NCBI RefSeq assembly: GCF_017726655.1
Contig: NZ_CP072308.1
Coordinates: forward strand, 2,616,001-2,680,000
Direction: 5' to 3'
Source: Agrobacterium tumefaciens
Lineage (GTDB): Bacteria > Pseudomonadota > Alphaproteobacteria > Rhizobiales > Rhizobiaceae
DNA length: 64,000 nucleotides
The position numbers and the translations under genes were made by a program. Shown here in pieces: positions 17,217 to 27,600 of this stretch. Each line of letters starts with the position of its first letter. Position 1 is the stretch's first letter. The notes under the pieces are model-generated. The model was not told the DNA's origin and made no database searches. It saw only the letters and a program-made list of their open reading frames with translations.

Positions 17217-18926
17217 ATGCCCTACAAGATTTCCCGCGCCGCCTATGCCGGCATGTTCGGCCCGACCGTTGGCGACAAGGTGCGTCTTGCCGATACCGAA
17301 CTCTTCATCGAGATCGAGAAGGACCACACGACCTACGGCGAGGAAGTGAAATTCGGGGGTGGCAAGGTCATTCGCGACGGCATGGGCCAGAGCCAGGCGA
17401 CACGGGCCGAAGGCGCTGTCGATACCGTCATCACCAATGCCGTGATCGTTGACCATAGCGGCATCTACAAGGCCGATGTGGGCCTGAAGAACGGCCGCAT
17501 TCACGCCATCGGCAAGGCCGGCAACCCGGATACGCAGCCCGGCGTGACGATTATCGTCGGCCCCTCGACGGAAGCAATCGCCGGCGAAGGCAAGATCCTG
17601 ACGGCCGGCGGCATGGATGCGCATATCCATTACATCTGCCCGCAGCAGATCGAGGAAGCGCTGATGAGCGGTGTGACCTGCATGCTCGGTGGTGGTTCCG
17701 GACCGGCGCACGGCACGCTTGCCACCACCTGCACCGGCGCATGGCATATCGAGCGCATGATCGAAAGCTTCGATGCTTTCCCAATGAACCTGGCACTCGC
17801 CGGCAAGGGAAATGCCTCGCTGCCGGCACCGCTGGAAGAAATGATCCTGGCTGGCGCCTCCTCGCTGAAGCTGCATGAGGACTGGGGCACGACACCCGCC
17901 GCCATCGACAATTGCCTGACGGTGGCCGACGACTATGACGTGCAGGTGATGATCCACACCGACACGCTGAACGAGAGCGGTTTTGTGGAAGACACGGTCG
18001 CCGCCATCAGGGGCCGCACCATCCATGCTTTCCACACGGAAGGGGCGGGCGGTGGTCATGCGCCTGACATCATCAAGGTCTGCGGCAATCCGAACGTCAT
18101 TCCGTCCTCGACCAACCCGACGCGGCCTTACACCGTCAATACGCTGGCTGAGCATCTGGATATGCTGATGGTGTGCCACCACCTGTCGCCATCCATCCCC
18201 GAGGATATCGCCTTCGCGGAAAGCCGCATCCGCAAGGAAACCATCGCGGCCGAAGATATCCTCCACGATATCGGTGCGTTTTCAATCATTTCCTCCGACA
18301 GCCAGGCCATGGGTCGTGTCGGCGAAGTGGCGATCCGCACCTGGCAGACCGCGGACAAGATGAAGCGCCAGCGCGGCCGCCTGAAGGAAGAGACCGGCGA
18401 GAACGACAATTTCCGTGTCCGTCGTTATATCGCCAAATATACCATCAACCCGGCCATTGCGCAGGGTGTCAGCCACGAGATCGGCTCTGTCGAAGTCGGC
18501 AAGCGTGCCGATCTGGTCTTGTGGAATCCGGCCTTCTTCGGCGTGAAGCCGGAGATGGTGCTGCTCGGTGGTTCGATTGCCGCTGCGCCGATGGGCGATC
18601 CGAATGCCTCCATTCCAACGCCGCAGCCGATGCATTACCGGCCGATGTTTGCTGCTTATGGCAAGCTGCGCACCAATTCCTCGGTGACTTTCGTCTCACA
18701 GGCGTCTCTGGATGGCGGCCTTGCCCAGCGCCTTGGTGTCGCCAAGAAACTGCTGCCGGTGAAAAACGTGCGCGGCGGCATTTCCAAGGCGTCGATGATC
18801 CACAATTCGCTGACGCCGCATATCGAGGTCGATCCCGAGACCTATGAAGTGCGGGCGGATGGTGAGCTTCTGACCTGTGAACCGGCGACCGTGCTGCCAA
18901 TGGCGCAGCGCTATTTCCTGTTCTGA
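17217..18926 (+). CDS. ureC: Urease alpha subunit
   Basis: Catalytic subunit, 569 residues, hydrolysing urea to ammonia and carbamate at a dinickel site. All key residues are present: nickel ligands in [14 protein letters not shown] (near 134-136), the carbamylated lysine in [10 protein letters not shown] (near 217), [16 protein letters not shown] (near 246), [15 protein letters not shown] (near 272), the flap cysteine and histidine in MVCHHLSP (near 320), and the aspartate in SSDSQAMGR (near 360). Start at the ATG just after the GT29-like stop. Confidence 0.98.
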   Translation: MPYKISRAAYAGMFGPTVGDKVRLADTELFIEIEKDHTTYGEEVKFGGGKVIRDGMGQSQATRAEGAVDTVITNAVIVDHSGIYKADVGLKNGRIHAIGKAGNPDTQPGVTIIVGPSTEAIAGEGKILTAGGMDAHIHYICPQQIEEALMSGVTCMLGGGSGPAHGTLATTCTGAWHIERMIESFDAFPMNLALAGKGNASLPAPLEEMILAGASSLKLHEDWGTTPAAIDNCLTVADDYDVQVMIHTDTLNESGFVEDTVAAIRGRTIHAFHTEGAGGGHAPDIIKVCGNPNVIPSSTNPTRPYTVNTLAEHLDMLMVCHHLSPSIPEDIAFAESRIRKETIAAEDILHDIGAFSIISSDSQAMGRVGEVAIRTWQTADKMKRQRGRLKEETGENDNFRVRRYIAKYTINPAIAQGVSHEIGSVEVGKRADLVLWNPAFFGVKPEMVLLGGSIAAAPMGDPNASIPTPQPMHYRPMFAAYGKLRTNSSVTFVSQASLDGGLAQRLGVAKKLLPVKNVRGGISKASMIHNSLTPHIEVDPETYEVRADGELLTCEPATVLPMAQRYFLF

Positions 18927-18938
18927 CGGGACGTTCCA

Positions 18939-19604
18939 TTGAGACGTGCCCTCAGATGGATCAGTCGCGGCGCGCTGCTGATCCTCCTGCTTCTGGTGCT
19001 GGGCACCGTGACGCCGCGCCCCTTTATTGCCGATGATGCAGACGGCGTGAAGGATCGCGAAATCCTGCTGCTGGCCAATCCGATCCACACCGATATCGCG
19101 TTGCCGGTCGATAATGATCTGCGGCGGGTGTTCGCCGAATTGCAGGAGGGCGGCATTGCGGTCAATCATCCAGCCGCGGCCTATATGGTGTTCGGTTGGG
19201 GCGGCAGGGCGTTTTATATCCAGACGCCAACCTGGGCCGATCTGAAACCGATGCCGGTGCTGCGCTCTTTCACGCTGGACAGCTCCGTCATGCATGTGGA
19301 TGTAACAGGCGATTTTCCCGCCGATCTCGCTGGCGTGAAACGGCTTCGCATTTCCGAAGCGGGTTATCAGCGCCTTGTCGCAGGCATCAGGGCAAGTTTT
19401 GCCGGAAACGATGACGGTGTCAGGCCGATTTCCGGCGCCGGCTACGGCCCCACGGACGCTTTTTTCGAGGCGAACGGCTGGTTCAATGCGCTCGCCGGCT
19501 GCAACACATGGTCAGCCGCGATGTTGCGGGAAGCAGGCATTCAAACCGGCTGGTGGACACCCCTGCCGACGCTGTTGAACTGGTCGATAGAACTGCATAA
19601 TTGA
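18939..19604 (+). CDS. DUF2459 / TIGR02117 urease-region conserved protein
   Basis: A 221-residue protein with an N-terminal membrane anchor (residues about 9-24, LLILLLLVLGTVTP) and an exported domain. Motifs include HTDIALPV, YMVFGWGGRAFY and the late FNALAGCNTWSAAMLREAGI, where the Cys and upstream His suggest a cysteine-peptidase-like site (inference). Members of this family occur near urease genes in rhizobia. The start is a TTG, because no ATG precedes the anchor; ACGGGACG is only a weak ribosome site. Confidence 0.75.
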   Translation: MRRALRWISRGALLILLLLVLGTVTPRPFIADDADGVKDREILLLANPIHTDIALPVDNDLRRVFAELQEGGIAVNHPAAAYMVFGWGGRAFYIQTPTWADLKPMPVLRSFTLDSSVMHVDVTGDFPADLAGVKRLRISEAGYQRLVAGIRASFAGNDDGVRPISGAGYGPTDAFFEANGWFNALAGCNTWSAAMLREAGIQTGWWTPLPTLLNWSIELHN

Positions 19605-19760
19605 TCCCCAATTCCGTGCGGCATTTCGCGCATTTGGCGGCTGAAATCCTTTTTTTATGCTGCACCGCAGCGCGTCATGCGCTATGGAAACTGCTAAAGA
19701 AGTCCGCGCGGATCGATCCCAAGCGATACCTCGCAAAAACGCCAGAACAGGAGACAAGAC

Positions 19761-20297
19761 ATGCTCGGCAAAAAAGTGCCCGCCGTAACCTTCCGCACGC
19801 GCGTTCGCGACGAGGCCGTTGGCGGCCCGAACCCTTTCCGTTGGCAGGACATGACCTCCGACGACTATTTCAAGGGCAAAAAGGTAGTCCTCTTCTCGCT
19901 CCCCGGCGCTTTCACGCCGACATGCTCGACCTACCAGCTTCCCGATTTTGAAAAACTCGCGCCTGAGTTCCGCGCGCTCGGCGTTGATGACATCTATTGC
20001 CTTTCGGTCAACGATGCCTTCGTCATGAATGCCTGGGCGAAGGGCCAGAACCTCGAAAACGTCAAGGTCATTCCCGATGGTTCGGGCGAGTTCACCCGCA
20101 AGATGGGCATGCTGGTCGCCAAGGACAATCTCGGCTTCGGCATGCGCTCCTGGCGTTACGCTGCCGTCATCAATGATGGCGTCGTCGAGCAGTGGTTCGA
20201 GGAAGAAGGTTATTCGGACAATTGCGATAGCGACCCCTACGGCGTTTCCTCGCCGCAGAACATTCTGGAAAACCTGAAAAGCCGCGCTGCGGCCTAA
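19761..20297 (+). CDS. Peroxiredoxin, Prx5 type
   Basis: Thiol peroxidase of 178 residues with the Prx5 motif SLPGAFTPTCS (peroxidatic C55). Further blocks are YCLSVNDAFVMNAW and VIPDGSGEFTRKMGML, and an extra cysteine is in YSDNCDSDPYG. Sits between the urease structural and accessory genes and has its own terminator downstream, so it may be an independent unit. Confidence 0.92.
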   Translation: MLGKKVPAVTFRTRVRDEAVGGPNPFRWQDMTSDDYFKGKKVVLFSLPGAFTPTCSTYQLPDFEKLAPEFRALGVDDIYCLSVNDAFVMNAWAKGQNLENVKVIPDGSGEFTRKMGMLVAKDNLGFGMRSWRYAAVINDGVVEQWFEEEGYSDNCDSDPYGVSSPQNILENLKSRAAA

Positions 20298-20319
20298 TCT
20301 CGGTTTTCGATTCTGATGA

Positions 20320-20349
20320 AAGCCCGGCAGTGATGCCGGGCTTTTCTTT
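20320..20349 (+). terminator. Rho-independent terminator after peroxiredoxin gene
   Basis: AAGCCCGGCA (20320-20329) pairs perfectly with TGCCGGGCTT (20334-20343), loop GTGA, followed by TTCTTT. It implies that ureE-F-G is transcribed separately from ureC. Confidence 0.85.
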
Positions 20350-20393
20350 GTCCGACGTGCTTTTTTCTGCCGCGCCGGCCTCTCCACGCTCCT

Positions 20394-20506
20394 TCATCCC
20401 GGACATGATCCGGGGTCCGGTGCGATCAAGACTTTGATCGCGTGGGAGGCTTTTCACGCCACAGACGGGCCGTGGCTGGATGCCGGGTCAGGCCCGGCAT
20501 GACGGA
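20394..20506. repeat. Dispersed palindromic repeat, family C copy 1
   Basis: CATCCCGGACATGATCCGGGGTCC .. GCGATCAAGACTTTGATCGC .. CGTGGCTGGATGCCGGGTCAG-type blocks, each a small palindrome. A second copy in the other orientation lies at 29.55 kb. Sequence exceeds no coding signal. Confidence 0.75.
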
Positions 20507-20612
20507 GAGAGGTCTCCAGCTATCGTCAACCTTCTGAAATCGCGCCTTGAAATCATGCCCGCTATCCGTCAAAAATCTTCTCTCCAAGACTGTTTCTGAA
20601 ACGGATCATTGC

Positions 20613-21098
20613 ATGTTGCGCGTCACCTCCTATCGCCCCGCCGGAACCCCCGGCGACGAGCCCTCCGGCTACGTCACGCTGGCACATGACCAGCGGCATC
20701 TGCGCCGCAAGCTTCTGCATCTGCAGAATGACGAGATGGTGATGCTGGACCTGAAGGAAGCCGTACTGTTTGCCCATGGCGACCTGCTGGTCGTCGAAAA
20801 CGGCGATCTGATCGAGGTTCGCGCCGCGGATGAAAAGCTGTTCGAGATCAAGGCGAAGGACCGCCTTCACCTGATCGAGCTCGCCTGGCATCTGGGCAAC
20901 CGGCATCTTTCGGCGCAGATCGAGGAGGAGCGCATTCTCATCCTGCGTGACCATGTCATTCGCGCCATGCTGGAAGGCCTGGGCGCCACAGTGCGCGAGG
21001 TGGAAGAGCCGTTCCAGCCGGCACGCGGCGCTTATCACGCTCATGGCGGGCACCCGCATGGCCATGATCACGGGCACCACCATCATGATCACGGCTGA
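20613..21098 (+). CDS. ureE: Urease accessory protein UreE
   Basis: Nickel-binding metallochaperone, 161 residues. The N-terminal domain has the [10 protein letters not shown] and [12 protein letters not shown] blocks; the second domain has [16 protein letters not shown] with metal-binding histidines; the C-terminus is a His-rich tail ([19 protein letters not shown]), the nickel store. Spaced three bases before ureF. Confidence 0.95.
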   Translation: MLRVTSYRPAGTPGDEPSGYVTLAHDQRHLRRKLLHLQNDEMVMLDLKEAVLFAHGDLLVVENGDLIEVRAADEKLFEIKAKDRLHLIELAWHLGNRHLSAQIEEERILILRDHVIRAMLEGLGATVREVEEPFQPARGAYHAHGGHPHGHDHGHHHHDHG

Positions 21099-21101
21099 GG
21101 C

Positions 21102-21773
21102 GTGAGCGAGGAAAGCGGCGTTGCCGCGCTGCTGCGACTGATGGCCTGGATGTCGCCGGCCTTTCCTGTCGGCGGCTTTTCCTATTCGGGCGGGCTGGAA
21201 AAGGCGGTGGAGGACGGGCGTTTGCGTAACGCCAACGAGTTGAGCGGCTGGGTGGAAACGCTTCTTCTCCATGGCAGCCTCTGGAATGATGCGGTTTTTC
21301 TGGCACAAGCCTGGCGATGCTCGCAGGATGCCTTAGCACTCAGCGAAACGGCTGATCTTGGCCGCGCGCTCGCCGGTTCGGCTGAGCGTTATCGGGAGAC
21401 CGTGCTTCTGGGTGACGCCTTCGTTTCCGCCGCAGGCGCATGGCCGCATGATGTTCTTGAGCTGTTGCCGCAGGATGTTCCTTATCCCGTCGCCGTTGGT
21501 GCCGTGGCCGCGGGCCACGGCGTGCCGCTGCGCGAGACGCTCGCCGCCTTTCTGCATGCCGGTGTTTCGCAGATCGTTTCGGCCGGTATCCGTCTCGGCG
21601 TCGCGGGCCAGAAAGATGGCGTTGCCATTCTGGCCGCGAGCGAGGCGGGGATTGCCGAGGTGGCGGCACGGGCCGCCCAATCCACGCTCGACGATCTCGG
21701 CAGCGCCACGATCATCGCCGATACGGCGGCGATGCGTCATGAAACACAGGGTACGCGGCTTTTCCGCTCCTGA
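21102..21773 (+). CDS. ureF: Urease accessory protein UreF
   Basis: A 223-residue all-helical protein which, with UreD and UreG, activates urease. Typical blocks are LLRLMAWMSPAFPVGGFSYSGGLE at the N-terminus and the GVAGQKDGVAIL stretch. It starts at GTG, three bases after the ureE stop. Confidence 0.94.
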   Translation: MSEESGVAALLRLMAWMSPAFPVGGFSYSGGLEKAVEDGRLRNANELSGWVETLLLHGSLWNDAVFLAQAWRCSQDALALSETADLGRALAGSAERYRETVLLGDAFVSAAGAWPHDVLELLPQDVPYPVAVGAVAAGHGVPLRETLAAFLHAGVSQIVSAGIRLGVAGQKDGVAILAASEAGIAEVAARAAQSTLDDLGSATIIADTAAMRHETQGTRLFRS

Positions 21774-21794
21774 AGAGCGAGCGGCCGCCACGAG

Positions 21795-21918
21795 TTTCTT
21801 CTCCCCGCCGGGGAGAAGGTCGCGGCAGCGGGTCGAGGGGGCAAGGGTAGAGATATATCGAGAGCTAGCCCCTTCATCCGCCCCTTCGGCCACCTTCTCC
21901 CCGGCGGGGAGAAGAAGC
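21795..21918. repeat. RIME-like repeat, family A copy 2 (ureF-ureG gap)
   Basis: TTCTTCTCCCCGCCGGGGAG and the matching CTTCTCCCCGGCGGGGAGAA arm flank the GGTCGAGGGGG / CCCCTTCATCCG central blocks. Same family as at 5.9 kb. Confidence 0.82.
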
Positions 21919-22003
21919 AAGTGGCACGATCCTTGCGTATATTTGAGCTGAAATTTGAGTGGTTGTCGTAATTGGACCACAGCATAGTGAAGGGAACAGA
22001 GTG

Positions 22004-22615
<612 letters not shown>

Positions 22616-22618
22616 GCC

Positions 22619-23443
22619 ATGAATGCCCCGTTAGTTTTTGGCCGTTATGCCGTGTCCCGGTTCATCGATGGTGTCTACAAGGCACCGGTCGGCCATCTCA
22701 TTCACCGGCAGGGCGCGAATGCGCTGGCGACCGTTCTCGCCGGAATTCCGGGCGATACGGTTGATGTGGATGTCAACTGCTTCGCGCTGTCGGGGCCAGA
22801 TGGCGTCTGGCTGATCGATGCCGGCTGCGGCACAGCCTGGGGCGAGGCCTATGGCCATGCGCGCGCGGCAATGATTGCCGCCGGTATTCAGCCTGATGAT
22901 GTCAGCCGTGTTATCCTCACTCATATTCACGGCGATCACGCGCTCGGCCTCATCGATGGCGATCGGCCTTATTTTCCCAAGGCGGAGATATGGGTGCCTG
23001 AGGCCGATCTTGCCTTTTTCACCAATGCAGAGGCGCGAAAGGCATTGCCGTCTGCCCGCCAAGGCGGTTTCGATCTCGCCGCCCGGCTGCTCGACATCTG
23101 CGGGGACACGCTGCGGCCGATCCCCATGGGAGGGGTTGCCGAGGATATCGAGGCAATCGCCATGCCCGGCCATACGCCGGGGCATGCCGGTTATCTCATC
23201 GGCAATGGCGATCACCGGCTGTTATTGTGGGGTGATGTGCTGCACGTGACGGGTTTGCAGGCCGCCGATCCCGAAATCGCTTTCGTTTACGATATCGATT
23301 CCGAACTTGCCCATGCCACTCGTCTCGAGGTGTTGGCGGCAGCGGCCGATCATGGCTGGCTGGTGTCCGGCGGTCATCTGGGCGGGTTTTTCCACATCGA
23401 GCGGCAGGGCGATCATTTCCGTTTCCTGCAGCACGCGGTCTGA
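22619..23443 (+). CDS. MBL-fold metallohydrolase
   Basis: A 274-residue metallo-beta-lactamase-fold hydrolase with THIHGDHALG (near residues 101-110), AMPGHTPGHAGYLI and LLWGDVLH, and a late HLGGFFHIE. The fold and two-zinc site are clear; the substrate (lactones, thioesters and so on) cannot be determined. It starts three bases after ureG, so probably shares its transcript. A hairpin that may terminate it lies just downstream. Confidence 0.88.
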   Translation: MNAPLVFGRYAVSRFIDGVYKAPVGHLIHRQGANALATVLAGIPGDTVDVDVNCFALSGPDGVWLIDAGCGTAWGEAYGHARAAMIAAGIQPDDVSRVILTHIHGDHALGLIDGDRPYFPKAEIWVPEADLAFFTNAEARKALPSARQGGFDLAARLLDICGDTLRPIPMGGVAEDIEAIAMPGHTPGHAGYLIGNGDHRLLLWGDVLHVTGLQAADPEIAFVYDIDSELAHATRLEVLAAAADHGWLVSGGHLGGFFHIERQGDHFRFLQHAV

Positions 23444-23467
23444 ACCGCCGCGATGTCTGACATGCGA

Positions 23468-23505
23468 AAGGGCGGGATGCCTGTTGGCGGCCCGCCCTTC
23501 GTCCT
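23468..23505. terminator. Hairpin between convergent MBL and sinR genes
   Basis: AAGGGCGGG (23468-23476) pairs with CCCGCCCTT (23491-23499). It sits between two convergent stops, a good place for a bidirectional terminator, though the T tract on either side is weak. Confidence 0.5.
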
Positions 23506-23517
23506 CTCCCCGTATCT

Positions 23518-24300
23518 TCAAATCTGTTTTAATGCCGCGACGTCATTGACCTGCACGATGCGGCCGCGCACCGTGACGCCTGATTTTTTCAGGGTGGAAA
23601 AGGCGCGGGAGAGCGCCTCCGGGGCGAGGCCGAGCTTGCCGGCAAGCAGGCTCTTCTGGAAAGGCAGCCGCAGCGAAAAGGAAGTCGCGTCGCGCGGGCC
23701 GTGGTTGATCAGGTAGTGAGCGACACGTTGCGGGGCGGTTTGCAGCCGGTCGTTGGCAATGCAGTCCATGGTGGAAAGCAGGCTGTTGGACAGGCAGCGC
23801 ATGACGGCTTTGGCGATGGCCGGTTCCTGCTCGACCAGGCTGCGAATCCGCATGAGGTCGAAGCGAGCCAGGGTGCAGCTTTCCGCTGCCTGCGCGCTAT
23901 AACGATAGGTATCGCTGCCGAAGATCAGGCATTCGTTGAAGGTATCGCCGGGGCCGCTGACGCGCACATCCGCTTCGCGCCCGTGCCTGTCCAGCCGGTA
24001 GAGCCTCACATAACCCGACAGCACGCAATAAAAATGCTGTGCCGCTTCGCCTTCCTTGAAAAGCACATGGCGGGCGTTGACAGTGGTGATGGTTGCCGCC
24101 TCCATCAGCTTCAGCGCCGCCGCATCGTCGGCAACCCCGATCAGGGGTGCGCGCAGCAGCATGTTCCTGTCCCTGTTGCTCAGCTTCACGGTCTTGTTCA
24201 CGTCCATTCGGCTCCCGCTCAAACCTTTTGCCGGGCTGTCCGAAGCGACAAGAAACCGGGGAAGTTGCTTTTCCCTCGCGCCTATCTGCACAGAACTCAT
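23518..24300 (-). CDS. sinR: FNR/CRP-family regulator, SinR-like
   Basis: A 260-residue CRP/FNR-family regulator. The cyclic-nucleotide-binding-like beta roll spans about residues 60-170 (GEAAQHFYCVLSGYVRLYRL); the DNA-binding helix-turn-helix is near 215-240 (KSLLAGKLGLAPEALSRAFSTL). No N-terminal cysteine cluster, so it is not an oxygen-labile Fe-S FNR. In A. tumefaciens SinR is an FNR-type regulator of biofilm maturation under FnrN control; the perfect FNR box upstream fits. The symbol is inferred from these features. A later start at 24207 (MDVNK, preceded by GGGAG) is possible. Confidence 0.72.
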   Translation of the reverse strand: MSSVQIGAREKQLPRFLVASDSPAKGLSGSRMDVNKTVKLSNRDRNMLLRAPLIGVADDAAALKLMEAATITTVNARHVLFKEGEAAQHFYCVLSGYVRLYRLDRHGREADVRVSGPGDTFNECLIFGSDTYRYSAQAAESCTLARFDLMRIRSLVEQEPAIAKAVMRCLSNSLLSTMDCIANDRLQTAPQRVAHYLINHGPRDATSFSLRLPFQKSLLAGKLGLAPEALSRAFSTLKKSGVTVRGRIVQVNDVAALKQI

Positions 24301-24364
24301 CGCATTTTTCCTCGACCGGCAATTCCCGATGCGAGGGAGACTAGCAGGTCAGGTGGAAAGCGAA

Positions 24365-24378
24365 TTGATTTCGATCAA
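24365..24378. promoter_or_regulatory. Perfect FNR/FixK box upstream of sinR-like gene
   Basis: TTGATTTCGATCAA matches TTGAT-N4-ATCAA exactly. It is centred about 71 bases before the regulator's start, near -40 of a plausible promoter. It suggests control by FnrN/FixK or autoregulation. Confidence 0.8.
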
Positions 24379-24470
24379 ACGGGTTTGCAGCCGTTATGTG
24401 GGCGGAAATGGTTCGTCCATTCGTGTTTATAAGCACAGGGGCAAATATGGAGCGGGCGAGTGCGACATAT

Positions 24471-24593
24471 TTCTTCTCCCCGAGGGGAGAAGTCCGCGGC
24501 AGCGGGATGAGGGGGCGAGGGTAGTGGTTTGCGGAGAGCTTGCCCCCTCATCCGACCCTTCGGGCCACCTTCTCCCCTCGGGGAGAAGAAACA
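24471..24593. repeat. RIME-like repeat, family A copy 3
   Basis: Same architecture as at 5.9 kb, with central GGGATGAGGGGG and CCCCCTCATCCGACCC blocks. Lies between the sinR-like promoter and the end of the RND gene. Confidence 0.83.
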
Positions 24594-24677
24594 AGCGGCG
24601 ACGTTTTGCCCTCACGTATCAGTTAAAGCGAAACGCCGGGCACATGGCCCGACGTCCCAAACGTTATTCTGCAAACC

Positions 24678-27600
24678 TCACTCCGCAGCGAGCGGCGGCA
24701 GTCGCAATATGTTGCTGCCCTTGTCCGCGGCCTTGTCGCCGGTACCCTTTTCCATGCTGGCGACGCGCGCCTCCAGGGAGGAAAGCGCAAGGCTGTTTTC
24801 GCGGGCGATCTCCGAGAGTTTTTCGTTGGAGAGGGCCTCTTCCTCCTCTTCCTTTTTGCCGACGAAGCGGCCGAAAAGGTGGGCGAGCAGGCGCGACAGG
24901 TCGTCCATGATCAGGAAGAAGGCCGGCACCACGATCAGCGACAGCACGGTCGAGACGATGATGCCGCCGATGACAGCAATCGCCATCGGCGCGCGGAAGG
25001 AACCGCCTTCGCCGACGCCGAGGGCCGAGGGCAGCATGCCCGCCGACATGGCGATGGAGGTCATGATGATCGGGCGGGCGCGCTTGCGGCCGGCCTCCAC
25101 CATGGCATGCACCCGCTCCATGCCGTGACGGCGCATTTCGATGGCGAAATCCACCAGCAGAATGGCGTTCTTGGTCACGATGCCCATCAGCATCAGGATG
25201 CCGATGAGAACGGGCATGGAGAGCGCGTTCTGGGTGATGATGAGCGCGACGGCCACGCCGCCGATGGCGAGCGGCAGCGAGAACAGGATGGTGAAGGGCT
25301 GGATGACATCCTTGAACAGCAGGATGAGCACGACCAGCACCAGCATCAGGCCAAGCAGCATGGCGTTGACGAAGCCCTGCTGCATTTCGCCCTGCACCTT
25401 GGCGTCACCGCTTTCGGCGAGGCGCACGCTTGCCGGTAGTTCGGTTTCCGACACGATGCGTTTGAACTCTGCCGTCGAGGTATCGAGCGCCGTGCCGAAG
25501 GGCACGTCGGAGCCGATGGAGACGACGCGGTTGCGGTCGTTGCGCTTGATCGAGCTTGGACCTTCCGAATAGTCGATATCGGCAACGCTATAGAGCGGCA
25601 CCAGCGAGCCGGAGGCGGTCTTGATCTTCAGCGCGCGGATGGTGGCGAGGTCGCGGCGGGCGTCGAGCGAGGCCTGAACACGGATCGGGATCTGCCGGTC
25701 ATCCAGCGAGATTTTCGTCAGCTGTGCGTCGATATCACCGATGGTGGCGACACGCACGGTCTGCGAGATCTGCTGCGGCGTGATGCCGAGGCGGGCGATT
25801 TCATCCTTGCGCGGGCGGATTTGCAGTTCCGGCCGCGGCAGGGCGCCTTCCGAGCTGACATTGGCAAGGATCGGCGAGGCGCGCAGGCGGCTTTCGAGAA
25901 TGCCGACGGCGTCGCTCAAGTCCTTCTCGTTCTTCGAGAGAAAGTTGAAGGAGAGTTCGCGTTCCGCGCGGTCGTTCAGCTTGATGATGCGCACATCCGG
26001 AATGCCACGTACCTGCGCGAAAATATCCCGCTCAACATCCCATTGCGGACGTGTGCGGCCCTTCTCCTCCACCTTCGGCAGATATGGACCGATGAGCGGA
26101 ATGGAGCCGAGGCCCTTGTTGACGAGGGTTTTCAGCAGCGAGTGATCGATATGTTCGAGGATGACGTTGACGGTGGCACGGCGAAGCTCCAGGTCACCCT
26201 TCGGCGAAGCGCCGCCAAGGATGAAGACGCTTTCCACGCCGTTGATATCACGTAGCGCCTGATAGATCTGCGTCGTCGTGCGGTCGGTTTCATCGAGCGT
26301 CGCATTGGGCGGCAGTTCCACCGAAAGCGTGACGCGCGAGGCGTCATCCGGCGGCAGGAAGCTGCCCGGCACCTGGGCCAGAAGCATGACCGATGCAATA
26401 AGGAAGGCGATCGCGCCGACGAGCGTCAGATACCGCGCCCACCATTTGCGGGTGGTGGCGGTGACCATGCGCGTATAGGCCTTCATCAGCCTGCCATCAT
26501 TGTCGTGATGGTCGTCCATCGCGTCTTCGGCACGCATCAGATAGGCCGCCATCAGCGGCGTGATGAGGCGGGCGACGGCGAGCGAGAAGAACACCGAGAA
26601 GGCGACGGTGAGGCCGAACTGGATGAAGTACTGGCCCGGAATACCAGGCATGAACGAGACGGGCACGAAGACGGCGATGATGGTGAAGCTGGTGGCGATG
26701 ACGGCGAGGCCGATTTCGTCCGCCGCTTCCAGCGCCGCGCGATAGGGCGTCTTGCCCATCTTGATGTGACGGGCAATGTTCTCGATTTCCACGATCGCGT
26801 CATCCACGAGAATACCCGTGGCGAGCGTGAGCGCGAGGAAGCTCACGAGGTTGAGCGAGAAGCCCATGATGTCCATGATCCAGAAGGTCGGGATCGCGGA
26901 GAGCGGTAGGGCCACGGCGGCAATCAGCGTTGCGCGCCAGTTGCGCAGGAAGAGGAGAACCACGATAACGGCGAGGACAGCGCCTTCGATCAGCGTGTCG
27001 AGCGCGGCCTTATAGTTGCCGTAGGTGAAGTAGACGGAGTCATCGACCTTCTGGATGTCGACGTCAGGATGATCCTTTCGCACCTGTTCAAGGCTTTCCG
27101 ACACGGTCTGCGCCACGGAAACCTCGCTCGCGCCCTTGGAGCGGAACACGGCGAAGGTGACGGCAGGATTGCCGTTGAAGCGTGAGAAAGACTTCGGCTC
27201 CTGATACGTATCCGTGATCGTGCCGAGTTCAGACAGCTTGACGAAACGGCCGTTCGAAAGGGCAATGGTGGTGTTGGCAAGCTGCGAAACATCACGCGTA
27301 TCGCCGAGCGTGCGGATGGTCTGTTCGTTGCCGCCCACCTGGCCACGGCCGGAGCCAAGGTCGATATTGGTGCCGCGCAGCTGGCTGTTCACCTCGCTGG
27401 CGGTGATACCGTAGGCGTCGAGCTTTTCGGGGTTCAGCGCCACGCGCACTTCCCGGTCCGCACCGCCGTAGCGATCGACCTTGCCGATGCCGGATTTGCC
27501 CTGCAAAGCCCGCTTGATCGTATCATCCACGAACCATGACAGCTCTTCGAGCGTCATGTTGGGCGAGGAAACGGCAAAGCTCTGGATTGCCTGACCCTCG

